From the NCBI GenBank assembly GCA_002256705.1, contig NQJI01000103.1:1-10728 (forward strand): a stretch of DNA of 10,728 bases, in the 5' to 3' direction. The stretch comes from Methylococcaceae bacterium NSM2-1 (GTDB lineage: Bacteria > Pseudomonadota > Gammaproteobacteria > Methylococcales > Methylomonadaceae). The notes beneath the pieces were generated by a model. It ran no database searches. It had not been told where the DNA came from and was given only the letters and a program-made list of their open reading frames with translations. The position numbers and the translations under genes are program-made. Numbering within the stretch: the stretch's first letter is position 1; the number at the start of each line of letters is the position of its first letter. Shown here piece after piece: positions 1 to 6,940 of this stretch.

Positions 1-354
1 GGCATACAACCGGAAGAATGTATTCGTATTGAAATGACTGTAAAAGAGCCCGGCCTGGAGATGAGCACCAGAACCAGCAGTCTGGATGCCAGTTTTCGTA
101 ATGAGGATGAAAAGGCCATAGATGCTTATGAAGACTTGTTACTGGATGTCCTGAAAGGCGACAGATCACTCTTCCTGCGCTTTGATGAAGTCGAATATGC
201 ATGGCGCATTGTTGACCCCATCTTGCAAACCTGGGCGATTGAACGGGACTACATTGCCACTTATCCTGCCGGCTCCTGGGGACCTGAAGACAGTCGTTTA
301 TTTGAAAAAAGCGCTCAATCCTGGCGCAGCTCACTAACACCGGAGTGTAAATAA
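1..354 (+). CDS. zwf: Glucose-6-phosphate dehydrogenase, C-terminal part (5' end outside window)
   Basis: The frame is open from base 1 and gives 117 residues, the C-terminal quarter of a family of about 490 residues. The enzyme oxidises glucose-6-phosphate to 6-phosphogluconolactone with NAD(P)+ in the cytoplasm. Visible family marks are the strand beginning IQPEE, the segment AYEDLLLDVLKGD near residues 51-63, the LFLRFDEVEYAW stretch after it, and VDPILQTW. These are the standard conserved blocks of the C-terminal beta-sheet domain. The catalytic His/Asp and the coenzyme fold lie upstream of the window. An ATG at position 34 is internal to the protein and is not the true start. The stop codon abuts the pgl start directly, so the two genes are almost certainly co-transcribed and translationally coupled, matching their consecutive reactions. 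Confidence 0.93.
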   Translation, partial: GIQPEECIRIEMTVKEPGLEMSTRTSSLDASFRNEDEKAIDAYEDLLLDVLKGDRSLFLRFDEVEYAWRIVDPILQTWAIERDYIATYPAGSWGPEDSRLFEKSAQSWRSSLTPECK

Positions 355-1038
355 ATGCAGCATAACAGTCGTTGGCACACCCTGGAAATGGCCGACCAGG
401 TTGCCTTGGCCGCCTGTCAACAAATTCTTGCGTCGGCTGAATACGCAATTGCAGAACACGGCAGATTTAAATTAGTATTGGCCGGCGGCAGTACACCGGA
501 AAAAGTGTATCGCTTATTGGCCCAGGCAGATGCTGACTGGGCCCACTGGTTTATCTACTATGGCGATGAACGTTGTCTGCCGGCAGATCATGCCGACAGA
601 AACAGCCTGATGGCAACACAGGCTTTTCTGGAAAAAGTGTCCATTCCGGATGCGCAGATATTTACCATCCCTGCTGAACTGGGACCGGAACCAGCCGCCA
701 AGAAATATCAACAAATCGTAGCGAGTGCCCTACCGTTTGATATGGTTTTGCTGGGCATGGGCGAGGATGGTCATACTGCCAGTTTGTTTCCCGGACATCA
801 GCACAGAGAAGATGAACTTGCACATGCAGTTTACAACTCACCCAAACCGCCCCCGGAACGTGTTTCCATCAGCGCGAGAGCCCTAAGCAACACCCGGCAT
901 CTCATCTTCCTGATTACCGGCGCGAACAAACAGGAAGCTGTTAGAAACTGGCGTTCAGGCCAGGATTTACCGGTTGCTACGATAACCCCGGAAAACCCTG
1001 TTGATATTTATATTGACAGGGATGCTTATAATGCTTAG
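355..1038 (+). CDS. pgl: 6-phosphogluconolactonase (DevB/SOL type)
   Basis: This 227-residue protein has the normal length for bacterial Pgl. It hydrolyses 6-phosphogluconolactone to 6-phosphogluconate, the step after Zwf, feeding the oxidative pentose-phosphate and Entner-Doudoroff routes. The glucosamine/galactosamine-6-phosphate isomerase-like fold is marked by LAGGSTPEKVY at residues 42-52 (phosphate binding), YYGDERCLP at 68-76 followed by DRNSLMA, and the signature LLGMGEDGHTASLFPG at 132-147 with the conserved Asp, Gly and His. The ATG immediately follows the zwf stop. A GGAG at 342-345, inside the end of zwf, is spaced 9 bases from it, which supports this start. GlcN6P deaminase (NagB) shares the fold, but the zwf neighbour and the motifs fit Pgl. 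A hairpin follows 22 bases after the stop. Confidence 0.95.
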   Translation: MQHNSRWHTLEMADQVALAACQQILASAEYAIAEHGRFKLVLAGGSTPEKVYRLLAQADADWAHWFIYYGDERCLPADHADRNSLMATQAFLEKVSIPDAQIFTIPAELGPEPAAKKYQQIVASALPFDMVLLGMGEDGHTASLFPGHQHREDELAHAVYNSPKPPPERVSISARALSNTRHLIFLITGANKQEAVRNWRSGQDLPVATITPENPVDIYIDRDAYNA

Positions 1039-1060
1039 ACAGTTGTCTTCTTTATTAGCT

Positions 1061-1089
1061 GGATAAGGTACGCACTGCACACCTTATCC
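1061..1089 (+). terminator. Hairpin downstream of zwf-pgl, possible transcription terminator
   Basis: GGATAAGGT (1061-1069) and ACCTTATCC (1081-1089) are perfect 9-base inverted arms around an 11-base loop. The hairpin lies 22 bases after the pgl stop. No continuous T tract follows, only a T-rich stretch about ten bases on, so this may be a weak terminator, an RNA-stabilising stem-loop or an operator for the next gene. Confidence 0.4.
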
Positions 1090-1166
1090 CTGATTGTATA
1101 AATGATTTGTTTCCTCTACCTTATAGCAGTTATTACCATTCCAACTGATTTTTAGGATCAAAGATA

Positions 1167-2234
1167 ATGCAGAACATTCTTGCTCGCCACCCCGGTGATT
1201 TAACAATCGACTGGGCTCAACGAGTGGTTAATAAACATTATTCGCATATAATCGTATCTAATGTGGACATTGTTTCTGTCGATATTGGAACGACAACACG
1301 TATCCGTATCAAAGTCGAACACAATGAACCTGCTATTTTGCCTGGACAGTGGTTTGTAAAGCTGCCATCGATGGCTTGGCAAGCAAAGTTAATCACTGCT
1401 TTACCCAGGCTGCTGCATACGGAGGTGCGCTTTTATAATGAAGTCGCCCGTTCTGTATCGGTTACCGTACCTCATTTCCTGGCAGCACAGAGCCAGCTTG
1501 GCAGAGGCGCGACACTGGTACTGACAGATCTGACAGAATTTGGAGCCATACCCGGTAACCCTGGAGATGCATTGACATTTCCTCAAGCCGCCTTGGTTGT
1601 CGAGCAACTTGCCAACTTCCATGCCCGTTTTTGGAATAAAGAGCATCTCGATCACACCCACGGCTGGCTGGCCGGCCCGGTCCGCCGCCTGGAAGACTTC
1701 CTGGGCACAGCCATGGCAGTTCCGCTGATGAAGCGAGGACTACATCGAGCGGGGGAACTTGTACCCTCGTCGCTTCATGCACAAGCCGTTCATTATGCTC
1801 GTCATCGCCGGCAGGCAATGCGTTTTCTTGCGGAAGCTCCACGGACACTCGTTCATCATGATTGTCATCCCGGCAATCTATTCTGGAATCAGTCCCGGCC
1901 AGGCCTTCTCGATTGGCAACTGGTCCGCTTTGGCGAAGGTATAAGCGATATTGCTTATTTCCTTGCCACCGCTCTCAACCCTGAGACCCGGCGACTTCAT
2001 GAAGAGAGCCTTATAGCAATTTATGCTCAGTGTCTTGAGAATAATGGCGTCACAGGCATTGATGTCGAAATTCTTCTGAAAAGATATCGCGCTCACCTTG
2101 TCTATCCCTTTGAAGCAATGATTGTAACACTCGCGGTTGGAGACATGATGAATCTGGAGAGCAACCATGAACTGATACGCCGAACTGCTGCTGCTGTAGA
2201 GGATCTCGAGGCCTTTGCTGCCATACCTATATAA
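1167..2234 (+). CDS. Aminoglycoside-phosphotransferase-like (APH/CHK) small-molecule kinase
   Basis: The 355-residue product has a complete protein-kinase-like phosphotransferase fold of the APH/choline-kinase/ecdysteroid-kinase group. Visible elements are the ATP-anchoring lysine in WFVKLP (Lys65), a following acidic helix TEVRFYNEVA (Glu86 or Glu92), and the hinge-like LVLTDL at 117-122. The Brenner-type catalytic loop HHDCHPGNLFW follows at 230-240 (Asp232, Asn237), with the metal-binding LLDWQ (Asp249) and then ISDIAYFL. All catalytic residues are present, so it should be active. The substrate cannot be read from sequence; most chromosomal members act on small alcohols or metabolites, not antibiotics. 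AGGA at 1154-1157 is 9 bases from the ATG. It has no obvious operon partner: a hairpin precedes it and a 295-base gap follows. Confidence 0.85.
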   Translation: MQNILARHPGDLTIDWAQRVVNKHYSHIIVSNVDIVSVDIGTTTRIRIKVEHNEPAILPGQWFVKLPSMAWQAKLITALPRLLHTEVRFYNEVARSVSVTVPHFLAAQSQLGRGATLVLTDLTEFGAIPGNPGDALTFPQAALVVEQLANFHARFWNKEHLDHTHGWLAGPVRRLEDFLGTAMAVPLMKRGLHRAGELVPSSLHAQAVHYARHRRQAMRFLAEAPRTLVHHDCHPGNLFWNQSRPGLLDWQLVRFGEGISDIAYFLATALNPETRRLHEESLIAIYAQCLENNGVTGIDVEILLKRYRAHLVYPFEAMIVTLAVGDMMNLESNHELIRRTAAAVEDLEAFAAIPI

Positions 2235-2529
2235 TTCGACTGCCTCTACCAAAATCAGCTCAGCAAGAGCACGTCATTATTCAGATCATTCCTGCAAGGG
2301 CGGCTTTAGCTACGATTATTGGGCTCGCTCCTTACCCATAAACCCTCAGGGTGTTTTCACAACACGCTCTCATTCCCTCTCCAGTTGTAATACAATAGTC
2401 GGGTTTGTGCTGACAGGAGCATAAACAATCAAAATAACAAAAACATTACTAATATTTCAACGTTATTAGCCAATGAGGGGGCTGTTGAAATAAGCGGTAT
2501 TTAATAATTATAAGAGAAGGGTTGGTTTT
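2235..2529. other. 295-base intergenic gap before the membrane protein
   Basis: No coding frame here has recognisable protein content. Small symmetric elements are ACCCT-C-AGGGT near 2342-2352 and CTAATA (2449-2454) opposite TATTAG (2464-2469) around a 9-base loop. The second half is A-rich and probably carries the promoter of the 2530 gene, but I could not single out a convincing -35/-10 pair. The purine-rich AGAAGGG at about 2515-2521, 8 bases before the ATG at 2530, is a good ribosome binding site. Confidence 0.5.
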
Positions 2530-3285
2530 ATGTGTTGGAGTGGTGAAGCGTCGGGTGTTTTAGCCGCCGTAGGTCTTAGTACTGCAGCGTATGTTGCAAT
2601 TAAACAAGGTGAATCCAAAGAGCTTTGGATTCCGTTAACCTATTTTGCCTTAATGGAGTTATTACAGGCAGTAACTTACGTCTATATCGATTTATGTGAT
2701 AATCCGAATAATCAAATACTCACGCTGCTTGGCTATTTACATGTCGCGTTTCAGCCATTTTTTGTCAACATGGTTGCGATGTACTTCATTCCGGTCAGTG
2801 TCAAATTAAAAATTCGCACAACAGTTTATACAATTTGTGCGATTGGTTCGCTTTTCATGCTGATCAAAATGTATCCATTCGGCTGGGCGGGAACCTGTCA
2901 CATCGGTGTGGAAGGCTTTTGCGGCCCCAGTGTCTGTTCTACTTCTGGCTCCTGGCATATCGCCTGGCAAATGCCTTTAAATGGTCTTATGTCGGATCCT
3001 GTTAAATGGCTGTTTGGTTTTGACTGGGGCTTGCATGCGTTTACCTATATCGCAGTGGCTTTTTATATGCCTTTTATCTATGGTTCATGGCGTTTCGTGG
3101 GCTTCCATTACCTGATTGGACCGTTTATTTCAGATATTACCACGACAGACCCTAACGAATATGCTGCGGTTTGGTGCTTGTTCTCTATTGCACTTTGTGT
3201 GTCTGTTATTAAAACACCGATCAGAAAATATCTGCACGTTAAAAAGTGGCCTTTTTATAAGCCTGAGATTGGCGATTCCCTTTAG
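2530..3285 (+). CDS. Polytopic integral membrane protein, DUF5765-like
   Basis: The 251-residue protein is strongly hydrophobic, with about seven probable membrane segments (roughly residues 8-26, 33-55, 63-89, 96-115, 163-184, 188-203 and 211-229). The N-terminus MCWSGEAS, the segment IPLTYFALMELLQAVTY and LLGYLHVAFQPFFVN match my memory of the DUF5765 family, whose function is unknown. Striking is a set of cysteines and histidines: Cys2, Cys56, a loop cluster Cys123-His124, Cys131, Cys136 and His143, plus His71, His169 and His193 in or near membrane segments. These could bind metal or heme or form disulfides, but that is inference. AGAAGGG lies 8 bases before the ATG. It appears monocistronic, since a strong stem-loop terminator follows and the next gene is convergent. 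Confidence 0.8.
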   Translation: MCWSGEASGVLAAVGLSTAAYVAIKQGESKELWIPLTYFALMELLQAVTYVYIDLCDNPNNQILTLLGYLHVAFQPFFVNMVAMYFIPVSVKLKIRTTVYTICAIGSLFMLIKMYPFGWAGTCHIGVEGFCGPSVCSTSGSWHIAWQMPLNGLMSDPVKWLFGFDWGLHAFTYIAVAFYMPFIYGSWRFVGFHYLIGPFISDITTTDPNEYAAVWCLFSIALCVSVIKTPIRKYLHVKKWPFYKPEIGDSL

Positions 3286-3291
3286 TTTATG

Positions 3292-3325
3292 TAGGCAGGG
3301 ATTAATCTCTGCCTATAGATTTTTA
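3292..3325 (+). terminator. Rho-independent terminator of the DUF5765-like gene
   Basis: TAGGCAGGGATT (3292-3303) pairs with AATCTCTGCCTA (3304-3315) with a single G-U pair. A run of five T residues lies at 3320-3324. The stem starts 6 bases after the stop of the 2530 gene. It may also slow transcription arriving from the convergent amrS gene. Confidence 0.75.
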
Positions 3326-3329
3326 ATTT

Positions 3330-3377
3330 ACCACGAAGGTAACAAAGGCAAATATAAAATTGCGTGCGCTTCGTGGT
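3330..3377. repeat. CACGAAGG-type intergenic inverted repeat
   Basis: ACCACGAAG (3330-3338) and CTTCGTGGT (3369-3377) are perfect 9-base inverted arms around 30 bases that include a further AACAAAGGCA. From general knowledge, variants of ACCACGAAGGACACGAAG recur between genes in many bacterial genomes as dispersed palindromic repeats. This copy sits in the convergent gap between the DUF5765-like gene and amrS and looks degenerate. Confidence 0.5.
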
Positions 3378-3421
3378 GAATGAATATTAAAAGATTTGGC
3401 TACTTGCATCACTGATTCAGT

Positions 3422-4507
3422 TCAACCCATAGCAACTGCTTTTCGCTTAGCGCCCCAGTCACCCGGCTTTGCATTGAATACACCCGCACAACGTTCTCCG
3501 CAAAAGCGGCAACATCCTGACTCATCCAGATTCCATTCAGAAAGTTCGTACCAGTCTCGACCTATCAATAACTTGCCGCAGTCATGACAATAGGTACTAT
3601 CTGCCGATTTATCATGAACATTCCCCACATAGGCATAATGCACGCCATTTTTTAAGGCGATTTGCCGCGCCTGCAGCAGTGATGCAAGCGGCGTAGGCGG
3701 CTTGTCGAGCATCTTCCAGTCAGGATGGAATGCTGAAAAGTGCATCGGTACATCCGGCCCCAGATTTTCGACGACCCATTGCGTCATTTCTTCCAGTTCC
3801 GATTCCGAATCATTCTCATCAGGAATAAGTAATGTCGTAAGCTCCAGCCATACGGGCGTTTCATGCTTGATATACTTTAATGTTTCCAATACAGGTTCCA
3901 GATGCCCTCCGGTAATCTGATGATAAAAACGCTCGGTGAAGGCTTTCAAATCAATGTTAGCCGCATCCATCCATTGATAAAATTCAGCTCGGGGCTCTGC
4001 GCAGACATAACCTGCAGAAACTGCCACTGATTTTATGCCCAGACTTCTGCAGGCTTTCGCGGTATCAATCGCATATTCATGAAAAACCACCGGATCATTA
4101 TAGGTATAAGCAACACTATTGCAGCCATAATCCAACGCGGCCTGGGCGATTGCTTCGGGAGATGCCTTGCTCATCAGCGTATCCATTTCCCGCGATTTGC
4201 TGATATCCCAATTCTGGCAAAACTTGCAGGCCAGATTACAACCAGCGGTACCGAAAGATAAAACCGACGTGCCGGGCAAAAAATGGTTCAGCGGTTTTTT
4301 TTCGATAGGATCAATGGCAAAACCGCTGGAACGTCCGTAACTGGTCATAACAATCTGATTGTCCAGATTCTGCCTGACGAAGCAAAGTCCGCGCTGGCCT
4401 TCGTGCAGCTTACAAAATCTCGGGCACACATCACATTGAATACGCCCATCTTCTAACTTATGCCAATAGCGGGTTTTCACCGTGTCATGGCTAATAAAAG
4501 CAGTCAT
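3422..4507 (-). CDS. amrS: AmmeMemoRadiSam system radical SAM enzyme
   Basis: This 361-residue protein belongs to the radical SAM family found with AMMECR1 and Memo proteins. The [4Fe-4S]-binding motif CNLACKFCQNW spans residues 90-100 (Cys90, Cys94, Cys97). An N-terminal cysteine cluster (Cys25, Cys28, Cys32, Cys42) and a C-terminal ribbon (Cys307, Cys310, then Cys332/333, Cys336, Cys340) are both intact and typical of the longer form of this family. The substrate is not established; the enzyme presumably acts with AmrA and AmrB in the cytoplasm. An ATG at 4513 is possible, but an AGGAG (plus-strand 4515-4519) lies only 1 base from it and 7 bases from the next ATG at 4507, so I prefer 4507. 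It is transcribed divergently from amrB-amrA. Confidence 0.92.
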   Translation of the reverse strand: MTAFISHDTVKTRYWHKLEDGRIQCDVCPRFCKLHEGQRGLCFVRQNLDNQIVMTSYGRSSGFAIDPIEKKPLNHFLPGTSVLSFGTAGCNLACKFCQNWDISKSREMDTLMSKASPEAIAQAALDYGCNSVAYTYNDPVVFHEYAIDTAKACRSLGIKSVAVSAGYVCAEPRAEFYQWMDAANIDLKAFTERFYHQITGGHLEPVLETLKYIKHETPVWLELTTLLIPDENDSESELEEMTQWVVENLGPDVPMHFSAFHPDWKMLDKPPTPLASLLQARQIALKNGVHYAYVGNVHDKSADSTYCHDCGKLLIGRDWYELSEWNLDESGCCRFCGERCAGVFNAKPGDWGAKRKAVAMG

Positions 4508-4513
4508 TGTCAT

Positions 4514-4655
4514 TCTCCTGGAACCGTTAATAAATCATCTTGTCACAGCAAAGTGTTAACATCTAATAATTGAGATCAGTCACTACGCTAAAATATCCGA
4601 TACTGATTTGCAAAGATTTCCATGAATCTTTTACTGAGAAATAAAGGACAAGCTA
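4514..4655. promoter_or_regulatory. Divergent amrS / amrBA promoter region
   Basis: These 142 bases separate the divergent amrS and amrB starts and must hold promoters for both. It is A+T-rich. Rightward candidates (TTGAGA at 4570-4575 with TAAAAT at 4589-4594) are only 13 bases apart, so exact promoter positions are not supported. On the right, AAGGA (4644-4648) is 7 bases before the amrB ATG. On the left, the AGGAG complementary to 4515-4519 serves amrS. Confidence 0.5.
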
Positions 4656-5355
4656 ATGAACAGACAACCCGCCGTAGCAGGAACTTTTTACCCTGCAAAT
4701 CCGAAACAACTGCATCAAATGCTGGACCAATACCTAAATGATGCTGAAACGGGTGCGAAAGTTCCCAAAGCCATCATCGTACCCCATGCCGGCTACATTT
4801 ATTCAGGCCCCGTTGCCGCAACCGCTTATGCACGATTAAAAAAAGCCCATGACCTGATTACCCGCGTTGTTATCATTGGCCCATCCCATCGTGTCGCTTT
4901 CAGTGGACTGGCAGTGAGCAAAGCATTACCTTGAGCAGGCACATACCTTTGAACACAGCCTGGAAGTCCATTTGCCTTTTTTACAGGAAATGCTGGATGA
5001 CTTCAAAATTGTTCCCATCGTCGCTGGCGACGCATCACCGGAACAAGTCAGTCAGGTTATCAATACGCTGTGGGGTGGCGATGAAACCTTGATCGTTATC
5101 AGTTCTGACTTGAGTCATTATCACGATTACGCAACCGCAAAACAACTTGACAAAGCAACCAGCACAGCAATAGAACACCTGCAATATGAACGGCTCGCCT
5201 TTGACTCCGCCTGCGGCAAAGTTCCTGTCAGCGGATTGTTAAAGCTGGCGCGGGAAAAATCACTAACCATTAAAACAATCGACCTGCGCAACTCCGGCGA
5301 TACCGCTGGAGATAAAAGCAGAGTTGTGGGATATGGCGCTTATGTCATTGAATAA
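4656..5355 (+). pseudogene. amrB: AmmeMemoRadiSam system protein B (Memo family), disrupted by internal deletion and frameshift
   Basis: The first 92 codons read as Memo: QPAVAGTFYPAN at the start, VPHAGYIYSG (His44) and IIGPSH (His78). They then run into TGA at 4932. The family continues in the next frame from about 4933 as EQAHTFEHSLEVHLPF and on to SSDLSHYHDY, DSACGKVPV and GYGAYVIE, ending at 5355. Only 61 bases lie between GPSH and EHSLEVH. Human Memo has about 48 residues there, so some 80 bases (including the usual TPLG segment) are missing, in a number that is not a multiple of three. No restart codon can recover the protein. All the usual metal-site-like His and Cys residues survive outside the gap, so the lesion looks recent. 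The intact protein would be about 260 residues. A short sequencing slip cannot explain it alone; an assembly collapse might. Confidence 0.85.
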
Positions 5356-5899
5356 GGAACATCAACAACGATTGCTGAATTTAGCGAAAAGCTCCATTCA
5401 GCATGGTTTACAAACTGGCCGGCCATTAAAAGTTAATTTAGCCGATTTTCCAGCCGAATTGACAGAGCATCGTGCTACTTTTGTTACCCTGCAGATAAAC
5501 CATCAACTGCGCGGCTGTATTGGCATGTTGGAAGCCATCAGACCACTGGCCGAAGATATTGCAGAAAACGCTTTTTTAGCGGCCTTTAGAGACCCGCGCT
5601 TTCCGCCTTTGGCGGACGATGAATTCGGTAAACTGGAAATACACCTGTCCATACTCACACCTGCTGAACCCGTTTCATTTACCTCTGAACAGGACTTAAT
5701 ATCCCAACTGCAACCGGGCATAGACGGCCTAATATTGGAAGAACGTCGCCGACGCGGAACCTTTCTGCCTTCGGTATGGGAGCAAATACCAGAACCTGAA
5801 CAATTTCTGCGGCATTTAAAACAAAAAGCCGGGTTAGCACCCGATTACTGGTCTGAAAACATTAAGATTTATCGTTATCGGACTGAAATGATTGGTTGA
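5342..5899 (+). CDS. amrA: AmmeMemoRadiSam system protein A (AMMECR1 family)
   Basis: This 185-residue protein is a full-length AMMECR1 domain. The signature LRGCIGMLE is at residues 57-65, followed by IAENAFLAAFRDPRFPPL near 73-90, LEIHLSILTP near 98-107, GIDGLILEERRRRGTFLPSVW at 126-146 and the C-terminal IKIYRYRTE. The family is found from archaea to human. Its biochemical role is unknown, but it is genetically tied to Memo and the radical SAM partner. The ATG at 5342 overlaps the last 14 bases of amrB, so translation was probably coupled to amrB and may now be weaker. An in-frame ATG at 5333 and TTG at 5324 are alternatives, but 5342 gives the family-like N-terminus. A hairpin at 5954-5972 lies 54 bases downstream. 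Confidence 0.9.
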   Translation: MSLNKEHQQRLLNLAKSSIQHGLQTGRPLKVNLADFPAELTEHRATFVTLQINHQLRGCIGMLEAIRPLAEDIAENAFLAAFRDPRFPPLADDEFGKLEIHLSILTPAEPVSFTSEQDLISQLQPGIDGLILEERRRRGTFLPSVWEQIPEPEQFLRHLKQKAGLAPDYWSENIKIYRYRTEMIG

Positions 5900-5953
5900 G
5901 TATCATTACTTGAGGTCGAAAGCTTGATAAGTTTAGCAACGATTCTCTGCCCA

Positions 5954-5972
5954 TCTTTTCAATCTGAAAAGA
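5954..5972. repeat. Perfect 8-base hairpin downstream of amrA
   Basis: TCTTTTCA (5954-5961) and TGAAAAGA (5965-5972) are exact inverted arms around the 3-base loop ATC. It starts 54 bases after the amrA stop. No T tract follows on either strand, so it is only a possible terminator or RNA 3'-end stabiliser for the amrBA transcript. Confidence 0.45.
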
Positions 5973-6182
5973 GTAATAATATGGAGTTCTTACTTATCCT
6001 GGTGCAGTAAAACATGCAAGGAATGTTTGAAATGGTGTAATGAGGAGCGCGGAATACACAAGAACCCAATTGGTTTATATCTTGCAGACCATATTGCCCA
6101 TAGGGTTATCAAGAACTGCTTAACTTCAAACTCTCACCTCATAAGTTGTAAGCCTTTCAGTGATCTACTTATTTCATAAAGT

Positions 6183-6207
6183 AACAGCCTGTTCCTGCTG
6201 TTTTTTT
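6183..6207 (+). terminator. Possible rho-independent terminator in the gene-poor gap
   Basis: AACAGC (6183-6188) pairs with GCTGTT (6197-6202) around an 8-base loop, and seven T residues run from 6201 to 6207. The stem is short, but the T tract is good. It could end the amrBA transcript about 290 bases past amrA, or the transcript of an unannotated small RNA in 5980-6200. Confidence 0.4.
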
Positions 6208-6415
6208 GGCAGCTAAGAAAAAAATGCGCCTTGTCTATTGGGTCAGGACTGTGATAATGTTCTCTTCAGGAGCTCATTTGTTAATTTTTGGAAGCTTTTA
6301 TTTTATTAGCATTCGAGCCAGGTTATTTTTCTTTTTTGCCTGTTCAAACCTTGTGTCTAATTGTTTCAACAGGTTTTACAAGTAGCTCAATTACTTTGTT
6401 TTACAACTGTATAAG

Positions 6416-6922
6416 ATGACAAATTACCGTATATTTTTGTTAAGTTTTCTAACTGTTTCATGGATTTTTCTAAGTGGGCTTAATAAGCCAGTTGAAAATG
6501 AAGAAAGACAGAAAACAGAAGCTGAACTCAAATCAATTGAGGCTGAAAACAACACCCGAAAGCTGCTGGAAACAAAACAGGTGAAAGCAAAAAACAATGT
6601 TAAGCCTGTCAAACAAAACCCGCAAACAACATACAAAGCAACAGATGCCGGTGTTGCCGATGACAATAATCCCATTAAACGTGACGATTTTGAAAAACCC
6701 CTGGATCTTTCTGTTCCGTTTAAAGACGCTGAAAACGCAGATCTGAAAATTGAGCAAAAATCTGCAGCACAAACCGGAATGACCAATATTTTTGCCCCCG
6801 AAACTAAAAAAAAGCCTCGACCCCTAGAACTGGATAGCGGATTGTTGATGTCTCCGGAACCGGAAGCGGGAAAACAAAAATCTATAGATGGCGCGAGCAT
6901 TGTTATCAAGCTTAAACCCTGA
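6416..6922 (+). CDS. Hypothetical membrane-anchored, charged low-complexity protein
   Basis: I do not recognise this 168-residue protein. Residues 5-21 (RIFLLSFLTVSWIFLSG) form one hydrophobic segment that could be a signal peptide or N-terminal membrane anchor. There is no lipobox cysteine. The rest is polar and probably disordered or helical: a Glu/Lys-rich stretch at 27-60, a Lys/Asn/Gln-rich linker to about 75, then short Pro-rich pieces (DFEKPLDLSVPF, FAPETKKKPRPLELDSG) and the end SIVIKLKP. The protein has no cysteine. This suggests a protein tethered to the inner membrane and facing the periplasm. No convincing ribosome binding site precedes the ATG, and no other ATG exists before residue 121, so expression is uncertain. 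It is flanked by gene-poor DNA and a fold-back repeat. Confidence 0.6.
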   Translation: MTNYRIFLLSFLTVSWIFLSGLNKPVENEERQKTEAELKSIEAENNTRKLLETKQVKAKNNVKPVKQNPQTTYKATDAGVADDNNPIKRDDFEKPLDLSVPFKDAENADLKIEQKSAAQTGMTNIFAPETKKKPRPLELDSGLLMSPEPEAGKQKSIDGASIVIKLKP

Positions 6923-6940
6923 TAGCGGCAATAGTTCGAT

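Larger units (their letters stand above)
5900..6415. other. 516-base gene-poor gap
   Basis: No recognised gene was found. A frame is open from 5937 to 6179 (80 codons) but has no ATG, no ribosome binding site and no protein I recognise. A 40-odd-codon ATG frame starts at 6257 (MFSSGAHLLIFGSF) and is hydrophobic but unsupported. The right half is strongly T-rich. Two hairpins are given separately (5954-5972, 6183-6207). The stretch could be a decayed gene, a small-RNA locus or simply spacer. Confidence 0.4.

Noticed and set aside
1462..2252. Minus-strand frames of about 86-128 codons opposite the APH-like kinase
   Set aside because: They lie antisense to a gene with clear kinase motifs and show no family features or start signals.
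2476..2490. GGGGGCTGTTGAAAT resembling the end of an IS5-type element
   Set aside because: No second inverted end, transposase remnant or target duplication was found nearby. A short match alone is not evidence.
3396..3587. A 63-codon plus-strand frame in the 3' end of amrS
   Set aside because: It is the antisense shadow of the amrS zinc-ribbon region and has no independent support.
4570..4594. TTGAGA with TAAAAT as the amrB promoter
   Set aside because: The spacer is only 13 bases, too short for a standard sigma-70 promoter, so the region was listed without fixed boxes.
4656..5355. Programmed ribosomal frameshift in amrB
   Set aside because: Conserved residues are missing at the junction, not just a frame change, and no slippery sequence with a stimulatory structure is evident. 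Deletion is the better explanation.
6410..6415. TATAAG as a -10 box for the 6416 gene
   Set aside because: It touches the ATG, so transcription would begin inside the gene, and no later ATG is available before residue 121.
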